Below are positions 37,001 to 46,034 of a stretch of 64,000 bases of DNA, piece by piece. Under the pieces are notes generated by a model that was not told the origin of the DNA, searched no databases, and saw only the letters and a list, made by a program, of their open reading frames with translations. Source of the stretch: Luteimonas padinae (GTDB lineage Bacteria; Pseudomonadota; Gammaproteobacteria; Xanthomonadales; Xanthomonadaceae); contig NZ_BMZT01000003.1 of NCBI RefSeq assembly GCF_014652935.1, forward strand, positions 124,001 through 188,000, read 5' to 3'. The position numbers and the translations under genes were made by a program. Position 1 is the first letter of the stretch, and every line of letters starts with the position of its first letter.

Positions 37001-37952
37001 CGATCGCCTGCACTGGCGCAGCGCCCGTGCCGGCGGCCCCGCAGGTGCGGCTGGCGGCGGCGATGCGGACGCCGCCGCGCGCGCCGACACCGACATCGAT
37101 CCAGCCGCGATCCCGCCGCTGGCGATCGTGGTCGACGACCTGCGCGTGGCCGACGCGGCCCTCGGCCGGCTCGACCTGCGCACCCGGCCCGCGGGCGATG
37201 GCCTGCGCGTGGAGCGCCTGCAGCTGCGCGCGCCCCGACAGTCGATCGACGTGCAGGGCGCATGGACCGGACGCGGCACCGGTGCCCGCACGCGCATGCA
37301 GGTCGAGGTGGACAGCCACGACTTCGGCACGCTGCTGGGCGGGCTGGGCCTGGGTGAGCGACTCAAGGGTGGCCACGGCACGGCGCGCTTCGACGCCGGC
37401 TGGCCGGGTTCGCCGGCAGGCTTCCGGCTGGCCGGGCTCGAGGGCAGCCTGGCGCTGGCGGTGAAGGATGGCCAGCTGGTCGAGGTCGAGCCCGGTGCCG
37501 GCCGCTTCCTCGGCCTGCTCAGCGTGGCCGAGCTGCCGCGGCGGCTGATGCTCGACTTCCGCGACCTGTTCTCGCGCGGCTTCGCCTTCAACCGCATCGA
37601 CGGCACGCTCCACTTCGGCGATGGCCTGGCGCGCAGCGATGCGCTGGTGATCGACGGCGCCGCGGCGGAGATCCATATCGGCGGCAGTGCCGACCTGCGC
37701 GCGCAGACCTATGACCAGGTGATCGAAGTGCAGCCGCGCACCGGCGGCCTGCTGACCGCGGTCGGCGCGATCACCGCCGGGCCGGTGGGCGCGGCCGTGG
37801 GCGCGGTGGCGAACGCGGTGTTCGAGAAGCCGCTCGGGCGCATGGGCGCGCGCACCTACCACGTCACCGGGCCCTGGAAGGATCCGAAGGTGGTGGTGGA
37901 GGGCAGGGAGGCCACGCCGCCAGCGGCCACCGGGCCCGTGCCGGTGCCCTGA
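34098..37952 (+). CDS. yhdP: YhdP-family AsmA-like phospholipid transport protein
   Basis: 1284 aa. One N-terminal membrane helix (AIAIGLVLMALGAGITSQLL) anchors a very long beta-rich periplasmic bridge (DUF3971 and AsmA-like repeats). The C-terminus has GRFLGLLSVAELPRRLMLDF and FNRIDGTLHFGDGLARSDAL, conserved in YhdP. Family members carry phospholipids between inner and outer membrane with TamB and YdbH. Usual length is about 1250-1300 aa. The gene order rng-yhdP-tldD is conserved. Confidence 0.92.
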   Translation: MAGPLRRALRRARRGAWYAIAIGLVLMALGAGITSQLLPLAERHPDRVAEWLGQRAGRPVSFDHLETAWTRRGPLLRLDGLRIGEGDQAIPIGAAEVLVAQYAGLLPGRSFTELRLRGLELALERGDDGRWQVRGLPGEAQSDGDPFEALEGLGELQVIDGVLVVDAPGLGIDARLDEVDLRLRVDAGRVRAAARAWMVPGVSPLDITAELDRDSGDARAWLALRNADLSAWTSLRAGGVGPVAGTGRVEAWVDLGGYRVSAVAIRGDVEGLRLQGGGESGAAREVDLGDVGVDGRWTAVAGGWRFDAPRLRLGAGEDAQRLDGLLVAGGARRALVAARIDAGALLALAPLAPGLSDGLAAWLRDARPDGVLREVEVVGDAGGALRASAQVDGLGFAVLGDAPGVSGLSGRLRGDSAGLVFTPDPAATVVVDWPAGFGPLAHEVRLRGDVVLWRDDGGWQVRTPALRIDGQGYGAEVRGGLMFPGDGTRPGIDLAADVDAARVPVAKRFWIRHLMPEAAVHWLDTALVGGQVLDGRAVVSGDLDDWPFAAGPDGAARGLFHATARLEGAEVRFDPGWPAATALDGRVDFVAAGFSLEGRARLGEVPVESLRAGIADFGDQPLRVEATLASDAAPVLAVLRASPLREGREDILDALSASGPLRSTFGLVLPLGSGDGDTGPRISGRVALAGARLAEKRWELAFDAVHGEARYDQAGFTADGLRVRRDGAPGRLSLRAGEGHVQARDMAFEAELEASLASAELAARAPQLAWLGERLDGRSDWTMALGLPQDAGADGAGGRLQLRSDLVGTRLSLPAPLGKPPGEALAARIDLRLPMGEDDIDVALGNRVALRARSRGGRTGVLAVLGRDRVDAVPPDAGIRITGRTPVLDAIEWAGLFGGDGAAAGDGLELRGIDLLADRLQLLGGVFPATRVVARPERRGTNIRFDGAALAGSLSIPQGDGATVAAHVDRLHWRSARAGGPAGAAGGGDADAAARADTDIDPAAIPPLAIVVDDLRVADAALGRLDLRTRPAGDGLRVERLQLRAPRQSIDVQGAWTGRGTGARTRMQVEVDSHDFGTLLGGLGLGERLKGGHGTARFDAGWPGSPAGFRLAGLEGSLALAVKDGQLVEVEPGAGRFLGLLSVAELPRRLMLDFRDLFSRGFAFNRIDGTLHFGDGLARSDALVIDGAAAEIHIGGSADLRAQTYDQVIEVQPRTGGLLTAVGAITAGPVGAAVGAVANAVFEKPLGRMGARTYHVTGPWKDPKVVVEGREATPPAATGPVPVP

Positions 37953-38026
37953 AGCCGATCGTCCACCTTGATCCGGGCGCTCCGAGCCCGCACCTCTCCA
38001 CGCATGACTTCCCGCAGGACCCCGAC

Positions 38027-39469
38027 ATGACCCACGCCCTCGAGATCGCCCAGTCACGCCTGCTGCTGCCCGCGGGGCTGGACGGTGCCGGGCTGGAGCG
38101 CGCGTTCGGCACCCTGCTGGGGCCCGGCGTCGACTTCGGCGACATCTACTTCCAGCACGCGCGGCGCGAGAGCTGGACGGTGGAGGACGGCATCGTGCGC
38201 GACGGCGCGCACTCGATCGAGCAGGGCGTGGGCGTGCGCGCGATCAGCGGCGAGAAGACCGGCTTCGCCTATGCCGACGACATCAACGCCGAGGCGCTGC
38301 TGTCGGCCGCGGGCTCGGCGCGTGCGATCGCGCGCAGCGGCGCCGAGCAGCGCGTGCGGTCGCTGGTGCCGGCGGGCGCGCGCTCGCTGTATCCGGCCGA
38401 GGATCCCGTGGACGGCATGGCCAACGATGCCAAGGTCGAGGCGCTGCGCCGCGTCGACCGCCTGCTGCGCGCCGCCGACCCGCGCGTGAAGCAGGTGATG
38501 GTGAGCCTGTCGGGCGGGGTCGACACGATCTTCGTCGCACGCTCGGACGGTGTGGTCGCCGGGGACGTGCGGCCGCTGGTGCGGCTCAACGTGCAGGTGA
38601 TCGTCGAGCAGGGCGGCCGACGCGAGAGCGGCTACGCCGGTTACGGCGGGCGGTACTCCTACGCCGAACTGCTCGGCGACGGGCAGCCGGAGAAGTTCGC
38701 GCGCGAAGCCCTGCGCCAGGCGCTGGTGAACCTCGAGGCGGTCGACGCGCCGGCCGGGGTGATGCCGGTGGTGCTCGGCAGCGGTTGGCCCGGCGTGCTG
38801 CTGCACGAGGCGGTCGGCCACGGCCTGGAGGGCGACTTCAACCGCAAGGGCACCAGCACCTACGCCGGCCGCATCGGCCAGCGCGTGGCCGCGCCGGGCG
38901 TGACCATCGTCGACGACGGCACGCTCGATGGCCGCCGCGGCTCGCTCAACGTCGACGACGAGGGCACGCCCACCCGGTGCACCACCCTGATCGAGGACGG
39001 CGTGCTCACCGGCTACATGCAGGACACGCTCAACGCGCGGCTGATGGGCGTGGCCCCGACCGGCAACGGTCGCCGCGAATCCTTCGCGCACCTGGTGATG
39101 CCGCGCATGACCAACACCTGCATGCTGGCGGGCAAGGACGATCCCGCGGACATGATCCGTTCGGTGAAGAAAGGCCTGTACGCGGTCAACTTCGGCGGCG
39201 GCCAGGTCGACATCACCAGCGGCAAGTACGTGTTCTCGGCCACCGAGGCCTATCTGATCGAGGACGGCAGGGTGACCGCGCCGGTGAAGGGCGCGACCCT
39301 GATCGGCAGCGGTCCGGAAACGATGCAGAAGGTGCGCATGGTCGGCCACGACATGGCGCTCGACGACGGCGTCGGCACCTGCGGCAAGGACGGCCAGAGC
39401 GTGCCGGTGGGCGTGGGCCAGCCGTCGCTGCTGGTCGAGGCGATCACCGTCGGTGGCACGCGGGCGTGA
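38027..39469 (+). CDS. tldD: Metalloprotease TldD
   Basis: 480 aa subunit of the TldD/E (PmbA) protease that trims peptides such as microcin B17 and degrades CcdA. The zinc motif HEAVGHGLEGDFN is intact, and the FGGGQVDITSGKYVFSATEAYLIEDG region is typical. 75 bases after yhdP. Its partner pmbA lies 0.7 kb downstream on the same strand, separated by the inverted darP gene and a REP pair. Confidence 0.95.
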   Translation: MTHALEIAQSRLLLPAGLDGAGLERAFGTLLGPGVDFGDIYFQHARRESWTVEDGIVRDGAHSIEQGVGVRAISGEKTGFAYADDINAEALLSAAGSARAIARSGAEQRVRSLVPAGARSLYPAEDPVDGMANDAKVEALRRVDRLLRAADPRVKQVMVSLSGGVDTIFVARSDGVVAGDVRPLVRLNVQVIVEQGGRRESGYAGYGGRYSYAELLGDGQPEKFAREALRQALVNLEAVDAPAGVMPVVLGSGWPGVLLHEAVGHGLEGDFNRKGTSTYAGRIGQRVAAPGVTIVDDGTLDGRRGSLNVDDEGTPTRCTTLIEDGVLTGYMQDTLNARLMGVAPTGNGRRESFAHLVMPRMTNTCMLAGKDDPADMIRSVKKGLYAVNFGGGQVDITSGKYVFSATEAYLIEDGRVTAPVKGATLIGSGPETMQKVRMVGHDMALDDGVGTCGKDGQSVPVGVGQPSLLVEAITVGGTRA

Positions 39470-39507
39470 CGCCGCTTCCTGCAGGGAGGGGCTGCCGCGG
39501 CGATTCC

Positions 39508-39575
39508 TGTGGGAGCGGCTATAGCCGCGATTGCCAGGCCCCCACGGCGCAGTCGGGGCTGCAGCCGCTCCTACA
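39508..39575. repeat. Inverted pair of REP elements
   Basis: Two copies of a 23-24 base unit face each other: TGTGGGAGCGGCTATAGCCG at 39508-39527 and, on the minus strand, TGTAGGAGCGGCTGCAGCC from 39575. Each has the GGAGCGGCT core and an internal palindrome, typical of Pseudomonas/xanthomonad REPs (REPIN layout). The second unit contains the darP stop codon. The pair lies between convergent tldD and darP and probably ends both transcripts. A third, partial GGGGCTGCCGCGGCGA lies at 39489-39504. Confidence 0.75.
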
Positions 39576-40119
39576 CGGTGCCGTCGTCGGCGGGCGTGTC
39601 GGCGTCCAGCAGCGCGCGCACTTCGCGGTACAGCTCGCGGAAGGCGCGCGGCGGCTTGCCGGCCTTGCGCTCGGCCAGCGCGTTGCGCACCAGCTGGCGG
39701 ATGCGCTGGCTGTCGGCGCCGGGGAACTCGTGCATCAGCGCCGAGAGCGCGGCTGCGCCGTCCTCGCCCAGCAGGCGCTCGCGCCATTCCTCGGCGCGGT
39801 GCAGGCGCGCGGTGTCCAGGCGCGCGGCTTCGCCGTCGGTGTCCAGGGCGTCGCGCAGCGCGTCCAGCGCCTCCTCGTCCTCGCGGCGCAGCTGCTTTGC
39901 CAGGAAGGCGATCTCGCGCTTGCGCGCGATGTTGGAGGTGATGCGGCGCGCCTGGGCGATGAAGGGCAGCAGGTGTTCCCCCAGCGGCAGCTTCGCCAGC
40001 CGGCCCGGGTCCAGGTCCACGAGCTGCTTCGCCAGCTCCAGCACGTCCAGCGCCTCGCGACGCTGCGCGCTGCGGCTGGGGCCGAGGAATTCACCGGTGT
40101 CGTCGTCCTTGCCGCGCAT
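39571..40119 (-). CDS. darP: Ribosome biogenesis factor DarP (YjgA, DUF615)
   Basis: 182 aa from MRGKDDDTGEFLGPSRSAQRRE; the upstream ATG at 40170 would add 17 atypical residues and overlap the pmbA start. Conserved features are SRSAQRREALDVLELAKQLV, the ARRITSNIARKREIAFLAKQ helix and LHRAEEWRERLL. The protein joins late 50S subunit assembly. Its last codon and stop fall inside a REP unit. Divergent from pmbA. Confidence 0.92.
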   Translation of the reverse strand: MRGKDDDTGEFLGPSRSAQRREALDVLELAKQLVDLDPGRLAKLPLGEHLLPFIAQARRITSNIARKREIAFLAKQLRREDEEALDALRDALDTDGEAARLDTARLHRAEEWRERLLGEDGAAALSALMHEFPGADSQRIRQLVRNALAERKAGKPPRAFRELYREVRALLDADTPADDGTV

Positions 40120-40169
40120 GTCGTTCCAGCCCGCCGTCCAACCATTCAAGAACCACGAAGGATAAGGCA

Positions 40170-41540
40170 TTGACCACCGCCATCACCGACGCCACGCCCG
40201 CCGTGGACGACAGCCGCCAGCGCCTGGCGCGCCTCGAGGGCATCGCCGCCCAGCTGCTCGACCGCTGCCGCGCCGCCGGCGCCACCCAGGCCGAGGTCTC
40301 CTGCAGCGAGGACCGCGGGCTCGAAGTCAACGTGCGCATGGGCGAGGTGGAGTCGATCGAGTCCACGCGCGACCGCGGCATCGGCGTCACCGTCTATTTC
40401 GGCCAGCGCAAGGGCAGTGCCAGCACCGCCGACCTGCGCGAGGAGAGCCTGGCCGCGACCGTGGCGCAGGCCTGCGCGATCGCCCGCCACACCGAGGACG
40501 ATCCCGCCTCCGGGCTCGCCGACCCGGCGCTGATGGCGCGCGACCTGCGTGAATTCGACGCCTGGCACCCCTGGGACCTGGACGCGCAGCAGGCGGTGGA
40601 GCTTGCGCTGGCGGCCGAGCAGGCCGGTCGCGACGCCGACCCGCGCATCAGCAACTCGGACGGCGCGGGCGTCGGCAGCGGCACCACGCTGTCGGTGTAC
40701 GCCAACTCCCACGGCTTCGTCGGCGCCGAGCGCGCCAGCCACCACAGCCTGTCCTGCGCGCTGATCGCGGGCCAGGGCGACGCCATGCAGCGCGACGGCT
40801 GGTACAGCCACGCGCTGGCGCCGGGCGATCTCGAACCGGCCGCCGCCGTCGGGCGCAGCGCAGCGCGGCGCACGGTCGAACGCCTGGATCCGCGTCCGCT
40901 GGCCACCGGCCGCTACCCGGTGCTGTTCTCCGCCGAGGTCGCGCGCTCGCTGCTCGGACACCTGCTGGGGGCGGTCTCCGGCGGCGCGCTGTACCGCGGG
41001 GCGAGCTTCCTGGTCGACAGTGCCGGCACGCGGCTGTTCCCCGACTGGTTCTCGATCCACGAGCGTCCGTTCCTGCAGCGCGGCCTGCGCTCGGCGTCGT
41101 TCGATGCCGAAGGCGTGGCCACGCGCGAGGCCCCGCTGGTCGAGGCCGGCGTGCTGCAGCGCTACGTGCTCGGGAGCTATTCCGCGCGTCGCCTGGGCCT
41201 GGAGACCACCGCCAACGCCGGCGGCGTGCACAACCTGGACGTCGCCGCCAACGCCGGAAGCCTCGAGGACCTGGTGCGCGGCATGGCTGACGGCCTGCTG
41301 GTCACCAGCCTGATGGGGCAGGGCGTCAATACCGTCACCGGCGACTACTCGCGCGGCGCGGCGGGCTTCCGCGTCGAGAACGGAGCCATCGTGCATCCCG
41401 TCGACGGCATCACCATCGCCGGCAACCTGCGCGACATGTTCCTCGCGATCGAAGCCGTCGGCCGCGACATCGACCCGCGTTCGCACATCCGCACCGGCTC
41501 GATCCTGGTCGGCGCGATGACGGTGGCCGGCGCGGACTGA
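40170..41540 (+). CDS. pmbA: Metalloprotease PmbA/TldE
   Basis: 456 aa non-catalytic partner of TldD. It starts at TTG 40170 with an AAGGA site just upstream. Typical segments are GATQAEVSCSEDRGLEVNVR, GVGSGTTLSVYANSHGF, LFPDWFSIHERPFL and NTVTGDYSRGAAGFRVENG. It lacks the TldD HExxxH motif, as expected for TldE. Confidence 0.95.
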   Translation: MTTAITDATPAVDDSRQRLARLEGIAAQLLDRCRAAGATQAEVSCSEDRGLEVNVRMGEVESIESTRDRGIGVTVYFGQRKGSASTADLREESLAATVAQACAIARHTEDDPASGLADPALMARDLREFDAWHPWDLDAQQAVELALAAEQAGRDADPRISNSDGAGVGSGTTLSVYANSHGFVGAERASHHSLSCALIAGQGDAMQRDGWYSHALAPGDLEPAAAVGRSAARRTVERLDPRPLATGRYPVLFSAEVARSLLGHLLGAVSGGALYRGASFLVDSAGTRLFPDWFSIHERPFLQRGLRSASFDAEGVATREAPLVEAGVLQRYVLGSYSARRLGLETTANAGGVHNLDVAANAGSLEDLVRGMADGLLVTSLMGQGVNTVTGDYSRGAAGFRVENGAIVHPVDGITIAGNLRDMFLAIEAVGRDIDPRSHIRTGSILVGAMTVAGAD

Positions 41541-41653
41541 CGCGCCATCTCCACCGCGCGCGGCGCGACCGGCCCTGTCATCGGTTGGGTTGCGCGCGGC
41601 GCGCGCGCGCCCCAACTTACGGGGACACGGCTACCGGACGAGGACACCCTGCC

Positions 41654-42094
41654 ATGAACGAAACCCGCGACGTGATCGGCACCACCACGCCCAGCGAGCG
41701 CCAGTGGGCCGCGTGCGCCCACCTGGCCGCGCTGGTGCTGGCGCTGTGCACCAGCTGGATGGCGGGGATCGCCGGCGTGCTCGGCGCCGGCGCGGTGTAC
41801 ATGTTCAAGCGCGACGATTCGCCCTTCGTCGCCGCGCACGCGCGCGAGGCGCTGAACTTCAACCTCAGCATGTTCATCTACGCCGCGGTGGCCTGCGCGA
41901 TCGCCGTCGTGCTGGTGGGCGCGACCCTGCTCACGCTCGGCATCGGCGCGATCGTCACCCTGCCGGCTGGCCTGCTGCTGCTCGCGCTGTTCGTCGTGAT
42001 CGCGCTGATGTGGCTGGTCTGCAGCGTGATCGCGGTGCTCCGCGCCTGGAACGGCGAGGCCTACCGCTATCCGCTGACCCTGCGGCTGTTCTGA
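41654..42094 (+). CDS. DUF4870-family membrane protein
   Basis: 146 aa with about four hydrophobic segments. The start region TTPSERQWAACAHLAALV and the FVAAHAREALNFNLSMFIYA motif are the DUF4870 (Tic20-like fold) signature. Function unknown. The 113-base gap upstream holds a GC-rich inverted repeat (GTTGGG ... CCCAAC, about 41585-41617) that may end pmbA transcription. Confidence 0.85.
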   Translation: MNETRDVIGTTTPSERQWAACAHLAALVLALCTSWMAGIAGVLGAGAVYMFKRDDSPFVAAHAREALNFNLSMFIYAAVACAIAVVLVGATLLTLGIGAIVTLPAGLLLLALFVVIALMWLVCSVIAVLRAWNGEAYRYPLTLRLF

Positions 42095-42106
42095 GGCGCG
42101 CCCGGA

Positions 42107-43009
42107 TCAGTACGAACGGCTGATCGCCAGCCGTCCCAGCGCCGCCAGCGCGTCGCCGCGCGGGCCCAGCGGCGCGAGCGCCGCATCCATCGTCCGCGCC
42201 AGGCCGTCGAGCCGGGCGCGCGAGGCCTCGATGCCGATCAGCGCCGGGAACGTGGCCTTGTCCTGCTCGGCGTCCTTGCCCGCGGTCTTGCCGAGCGTGG
42301 CACTTTCGCCCTCGACGTCGAGCAGGTCGTCACGGATCTGGAACGCGAGCCCGAGCGCATCGGCGAACGCGTCCAGGCGCACGCATCCGGCGTCCGGAGC
42401 ACCGGCGGCGATCGCGCCCAGGCGCACCGCGGCGCGGATCAGCGCGCCCGTCTTGAGCGCGTGCAGGTGCTCCAGCGCGTGGATGCCGGCTTCGGCGCCG
42501 CGGCCGGTGGCCGCGAGGTCCAGCGCCTGCCCGCCGCACATGCCCGTCGCGCCGGAGGCCAGCGCGAGTTCGCGCAGCATCGCGACGCGCGCGGCATCGC
42601 TGCAGGGCGCGTCGGCCAGTACCGCGAAGGCCAGCGACTGCAGCGCGTCGCCGGCCAGGATCGCGGTGGCTTCGTCGAAGGCGACGTGCACGGTCGGTTG
42701 GCCGCGGCGCAGGGCATCGTCGTCCATCGCCGGCAGGTCGTCATGCACGAGGGAATAGGCGTGCACGAGTTCGATCGCGGCGGCGGCGGCATCGAGCGTG
42801 GCCTCGTCGGCACCGAACGCGGTGCCGCTGGCATAGGCCAGCAGCGGGCGCATGCGCTTGCCGCCGAGCAGCACGGCGTGGCGCATGGCGTCGCCGAGCC
42901 GTGCTTCCGCCGCCGGATGCCGCGCCAGTGCGTCCTCGAGCACGCCGTCGATGCGACGGCGCCAGGCGTCCAGGCGCGCGGCGACGTCGCCGCCGCCGGC
43001 GTCAGGCAT
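42107..43009 (-). CDS. ispA: Farnesyl diphosphate synthase (polyprenyl synthetase)
   Basis: 300 aa prenyltransferase that condenses IPP with DMAPP/GPP to farnesyl diphosphate. The first Asp-rich motif is [12 protein letters not shown] and the second [23 protein letters not shown] and [10 protein letters not shown] also fit. The start at 43009 overlaps the 3' end of xseB by 8 bases. xseB-ispA is a common pair; dxs does not follow here. Confidence 0.94.
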   Translation of the reverse strand: MPDAGGGDVAARLDAWRRRIDGVLEDALARHPAAEARLGDAMRHAVLLGGKRMRPLLAYASGTAFGADEATLDAAAAAIELVHAYSLVHDDLPAMDDDALRRGQPTVHVAFDEATAILAGDALQSLAFAVLADAPCSDAARVAMLRELALASGATGMCGGQALDLAATGRGAEAGIHALEHLHALKTGALIRAAVRLGAIAAGAPDAGCVRLDAFADALGLAFQIRDDLLDVEGESATLGKTAGKDAEQDKATFPALIGIEASRARLDGLARTMDAALAPLGPRGDALAALGRLAISRSY

Positions 43010-43268
43010 CGTCGCCGAGGCCCGGGAACGGCGTGGCGGCGTCGGGCTGCTGCGGATCGGTGAGCAGGCGCACGCGCAGTTCGGCCGCTTCCAGGGCCTG
43101 CTGGCAGCGGCGGTAGAGGCCGACGCCGCGCTCGTAGGCGGCAAGCGAATCCTCGAGGCTCATGTCTCCGCGTTCCATCTTCCCGACCAGCTGCTCGAGC
43201 GCGTCGAGCGAGGCTTCGAAATCGGCGACCGGGGAGCCGGTGGGGGCGGTATCGGGCGTGTCGGACAT
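43002..43268 (-). CDS. xseB: Exodeoxyribonuclease VII small subunit
   Basis: 88 aa, the normal length for XseB. The conserved stretch is [19 protein letters not shown], then [20 protein letters not shown]. It forms the multi-subunit exonuclease VII with XseA (not in this window) for single-stranded DNA. Starts 11 bases after the tilS stop and overlaps ispA. Confidence 0.94.
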   Translation of the reverse strand: MSDTPDTAPTGSPVADFEASLDALEQLVGKMERGDMSLEDSLAAYERGVGLYRRCQQALEAAELRVRLLTDPQQPDAATPFPGLGDDA

Positions 43269-43278
43269 GGCTTCGAGT

Positions 43279-44595
43279 TTACGCCATGTCATGCCAGCGC
43301 AGGCGTGCGCCATGCCGGTGCAGCCAGGCGTCCAGCGCTGCCGACACCACGGCGTCGCCCGCCGCCAGCAGCCGGCCGTCGCCATCCGACAGCAGTGGCA
43401 TGCGCGGCCGGACCCAGGGTGGGCAACCGCTGTCCTGCAGGAGCTGCTTGAGCGAATGCGAATGCCTGCGTCCGGGCATCAGCATGCGCTCGCCCCCCTG
43501 CCGTGCGTGCGCGCGCAGCGGGGCATCGAACGCATCCGCGCCTTCCAGCACCAGCCGGCCGCCACCGGGAAGCTGCAGCGGGTCGCGTCCGTCCCAAAGG
43601 CGCGACCAGCCGGCCGGCAGCGGCGCGGCGTCCGGCACGGCATGCAGATGCCCGCGCCAGGTGCGGACGCAAGCCCCGGCCCAGCGGTATTCGGCGGCGC
43701 CGTCGCCACGCGCCTGGAACAGGGCTCCGATGGCGGTGATGCCCGAGCCCGGGAGCGGCGGCAGGTCCGAGCGTGCGGCCCATGCACGCAGCAGGCGCGC
43801 GCGGCGCGGCGGAGAAAGCGCCGACAGCGCCGCGATCGGCAGCGGCCCCGTGGCCGACGCCGTGGGCGGGCCGGCCAGGGCGTCCAGCGCGGCGCTGTCA
43901 TCGTCCGCCAGCAGGTCCGTGGCCTCCGCGCACAGGGCGGCACTGCGCGCGAGGGCGGCGGAGGCTTCCGGCCAGCGCTGGCGGAGCAGCGGCAGCACCT
44001 GCTGGCGCAGCAGGCTGCGTGCGTGGGCGGGATCGGCATTCGCCGGGTCCTCGATCCAGTCCAGCCCGCGCGCACGGGCCCAGGCCTCGAGGCGCGCGCG
44101 CGGCTGCGCGAGCAGGGGCCGCCACATCCAGCCGCCGGCGAAGCGCCGCCAGGGCCGCATCGCGGCGAGGCCGTCCGGCCCGGACGCACGCAGCGCTCGC
44201 AGCAGGAAGGTTTCGGCCTGGTCGTCGAGATGGTGCGCGAGGGCCAGCACCTCGCCGGCACCCAGGGCCTGGGCAAAGGCCGCATGGCGCGCGGCGCGTG
44301 CGGCGGCTTCCAGCCCGAGCCCGCTGTCACGGGCGACTTCGACGCGACGGACTTCGAGCGCGACGCCCAGCCTCGAGCACAGCCCCGCGCAGTGCGCGGC
44401 CCAGGCATCGGCATCGGCATGCAGGCCGTGGTGTACGTGCAGGGCGCGCAGGCCGCGTTCGCGGATCGCCGGGAGCTCGGCCAGGCGCTGCAGCAGGACG
44501 CTGGAGTCCAGGCCTCCGCTCAGCGCCACCAGCACCGCGCTGCCGGTTCCCTCGTCCGGGAGCGCGAAGATGGTGTCAGGCAGTGCCGGATCCAT
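43279..44595 (-). CDS. tilS: tRNA(Ile)-lysidine synthetase
   Basis: 438 aa enzyme that modifies C34 of tRNA-Ile2 to lysidine so that it reads AUA. The PP-loop ATPase motif is [12 protein letters not shown], followed by [14 protein letters not shown] and [16 protein letters not shown]-terminal TilS domains follow. The start [10 protein letters not shown] at 44595 is preferred to an upstream in-frame start at 44631. Confidence 0.93.
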   Translation of the reverse strand: MDPALPDTIFALPDEGTGSAVLVALSGGLDSSVLLQRLAELPAIRERGLRALHVHHGLHADADAWAAHCAGLCSRLGVALEVRRVEVARDSGLGLEAAARAARHAAFAQALGAGEVLALAHHLDDQAETFLLRALRASGPDGLAAMRPWRRFAGGWMWRPLLAQPRARLEAWARARGLDWIEDPANADPAHARSLLRQQVLPLLRQRWPEASAALARSAALCAEATDLLADDDSAALDALAGPPTASATGPLPIAALSALSPPRRARLLRAWAARSDLPPLPGSGITAIGALFQARGDGAAEYRWAGACVRTWRGHLHAVPDAAPLPAGWSRLWDGRDPLQLPGGGRLVLEGADAFDAPLRAHARQGGERMLMPGRRHSHSLKQLLQDSGCPPWVRPRMPLLSDGDGRLLAAGDAVVSAALDAWLHRHGARLRWHDMA

Positions 44596-44647
44596 GGGTG
44601 GACAGGCTGCGGCGCGCGGCGCCCGGGCCACCGCGCGCCGCCCCGGC

Positions 44648-44929
44648 TTACTCGGTCTCGATCCGGACGCCGCCGATGAAGCCGGCCGCCAGGTTGTAGA
44701 TGAAGGCCTGGATGGCGCCGCCGATGAAGCCGAAGATGCCGTACATGATGGGCATGGTGATGATGGCCATGAAGCCTCCGACGAAGCCCACGCCGCCGGC
44801 GTCGCCGAAGAGGCTGCCGAGCACGCCCCCGAACAGGAACACGAGGATGCCGGCCAGCAGGCCGAAGGCGGCGGCGGTGATGCCGAAGATCTTCGCCGCG
44901 GACAGGACGTCGATGCGCTTGATGATCAT
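44648..44929 (-). CDS. Small glycine-rich membrane protein of unknown function
   Basis: 93 aa. MIIKRIDVLSAAKIFGITAA leads into two or three hydrophobic, Gly/Ala/Phe-rich segments; the N-terminal KRIDVLSAAKI pattern recalls DUF3566-type proteins. A GGGGAGAG site 7-8 bases ahead of the ATG supports translation. It lies between accA and tilS on the same strand. No function can be assigned. Confidence 0.78.
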   Translation of the reverse strand: MIIKRIDVLSAAKIFGITAAAFGLLAGILVFLFGGVLGSLFGDAGGVGFVGGFMAIITMPIMYGIFGFIGGAIQAFIYNLAAGFIGGVRIETE

Positions 44930-44997
44930 GTGTTGGTCTCTCCCCTGGGCCGGCGGTCTGCCGGCACGGGAGAGTCTATGCGATCGTGCGCGCCGGC

Positions 44998-45957
<960 letters not shown>

Positions 45958-46034
45958 CGACGGCTTCGGTCGGAAAAGGAGGGAGTCTAGCGGGTTCGGC
46001 CCGGGGGGACCGTACGTCGGGGTGTGGCCGCGGC

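Noticed and set aside
32472-38057. An 1861-codon open frame on the minus strand
   Set aside because: Antisense to rng and yhdP, with no domain pattern and low-complexity Arg/Ala/Gln content.
41585-41617. GC-rich inverted repeat after pmbA as an intrinsic terminator
   Set aside because: Stem is plausible but long GC repeats are common here and no T run follows; kept only as a note on the neighbouring gene.
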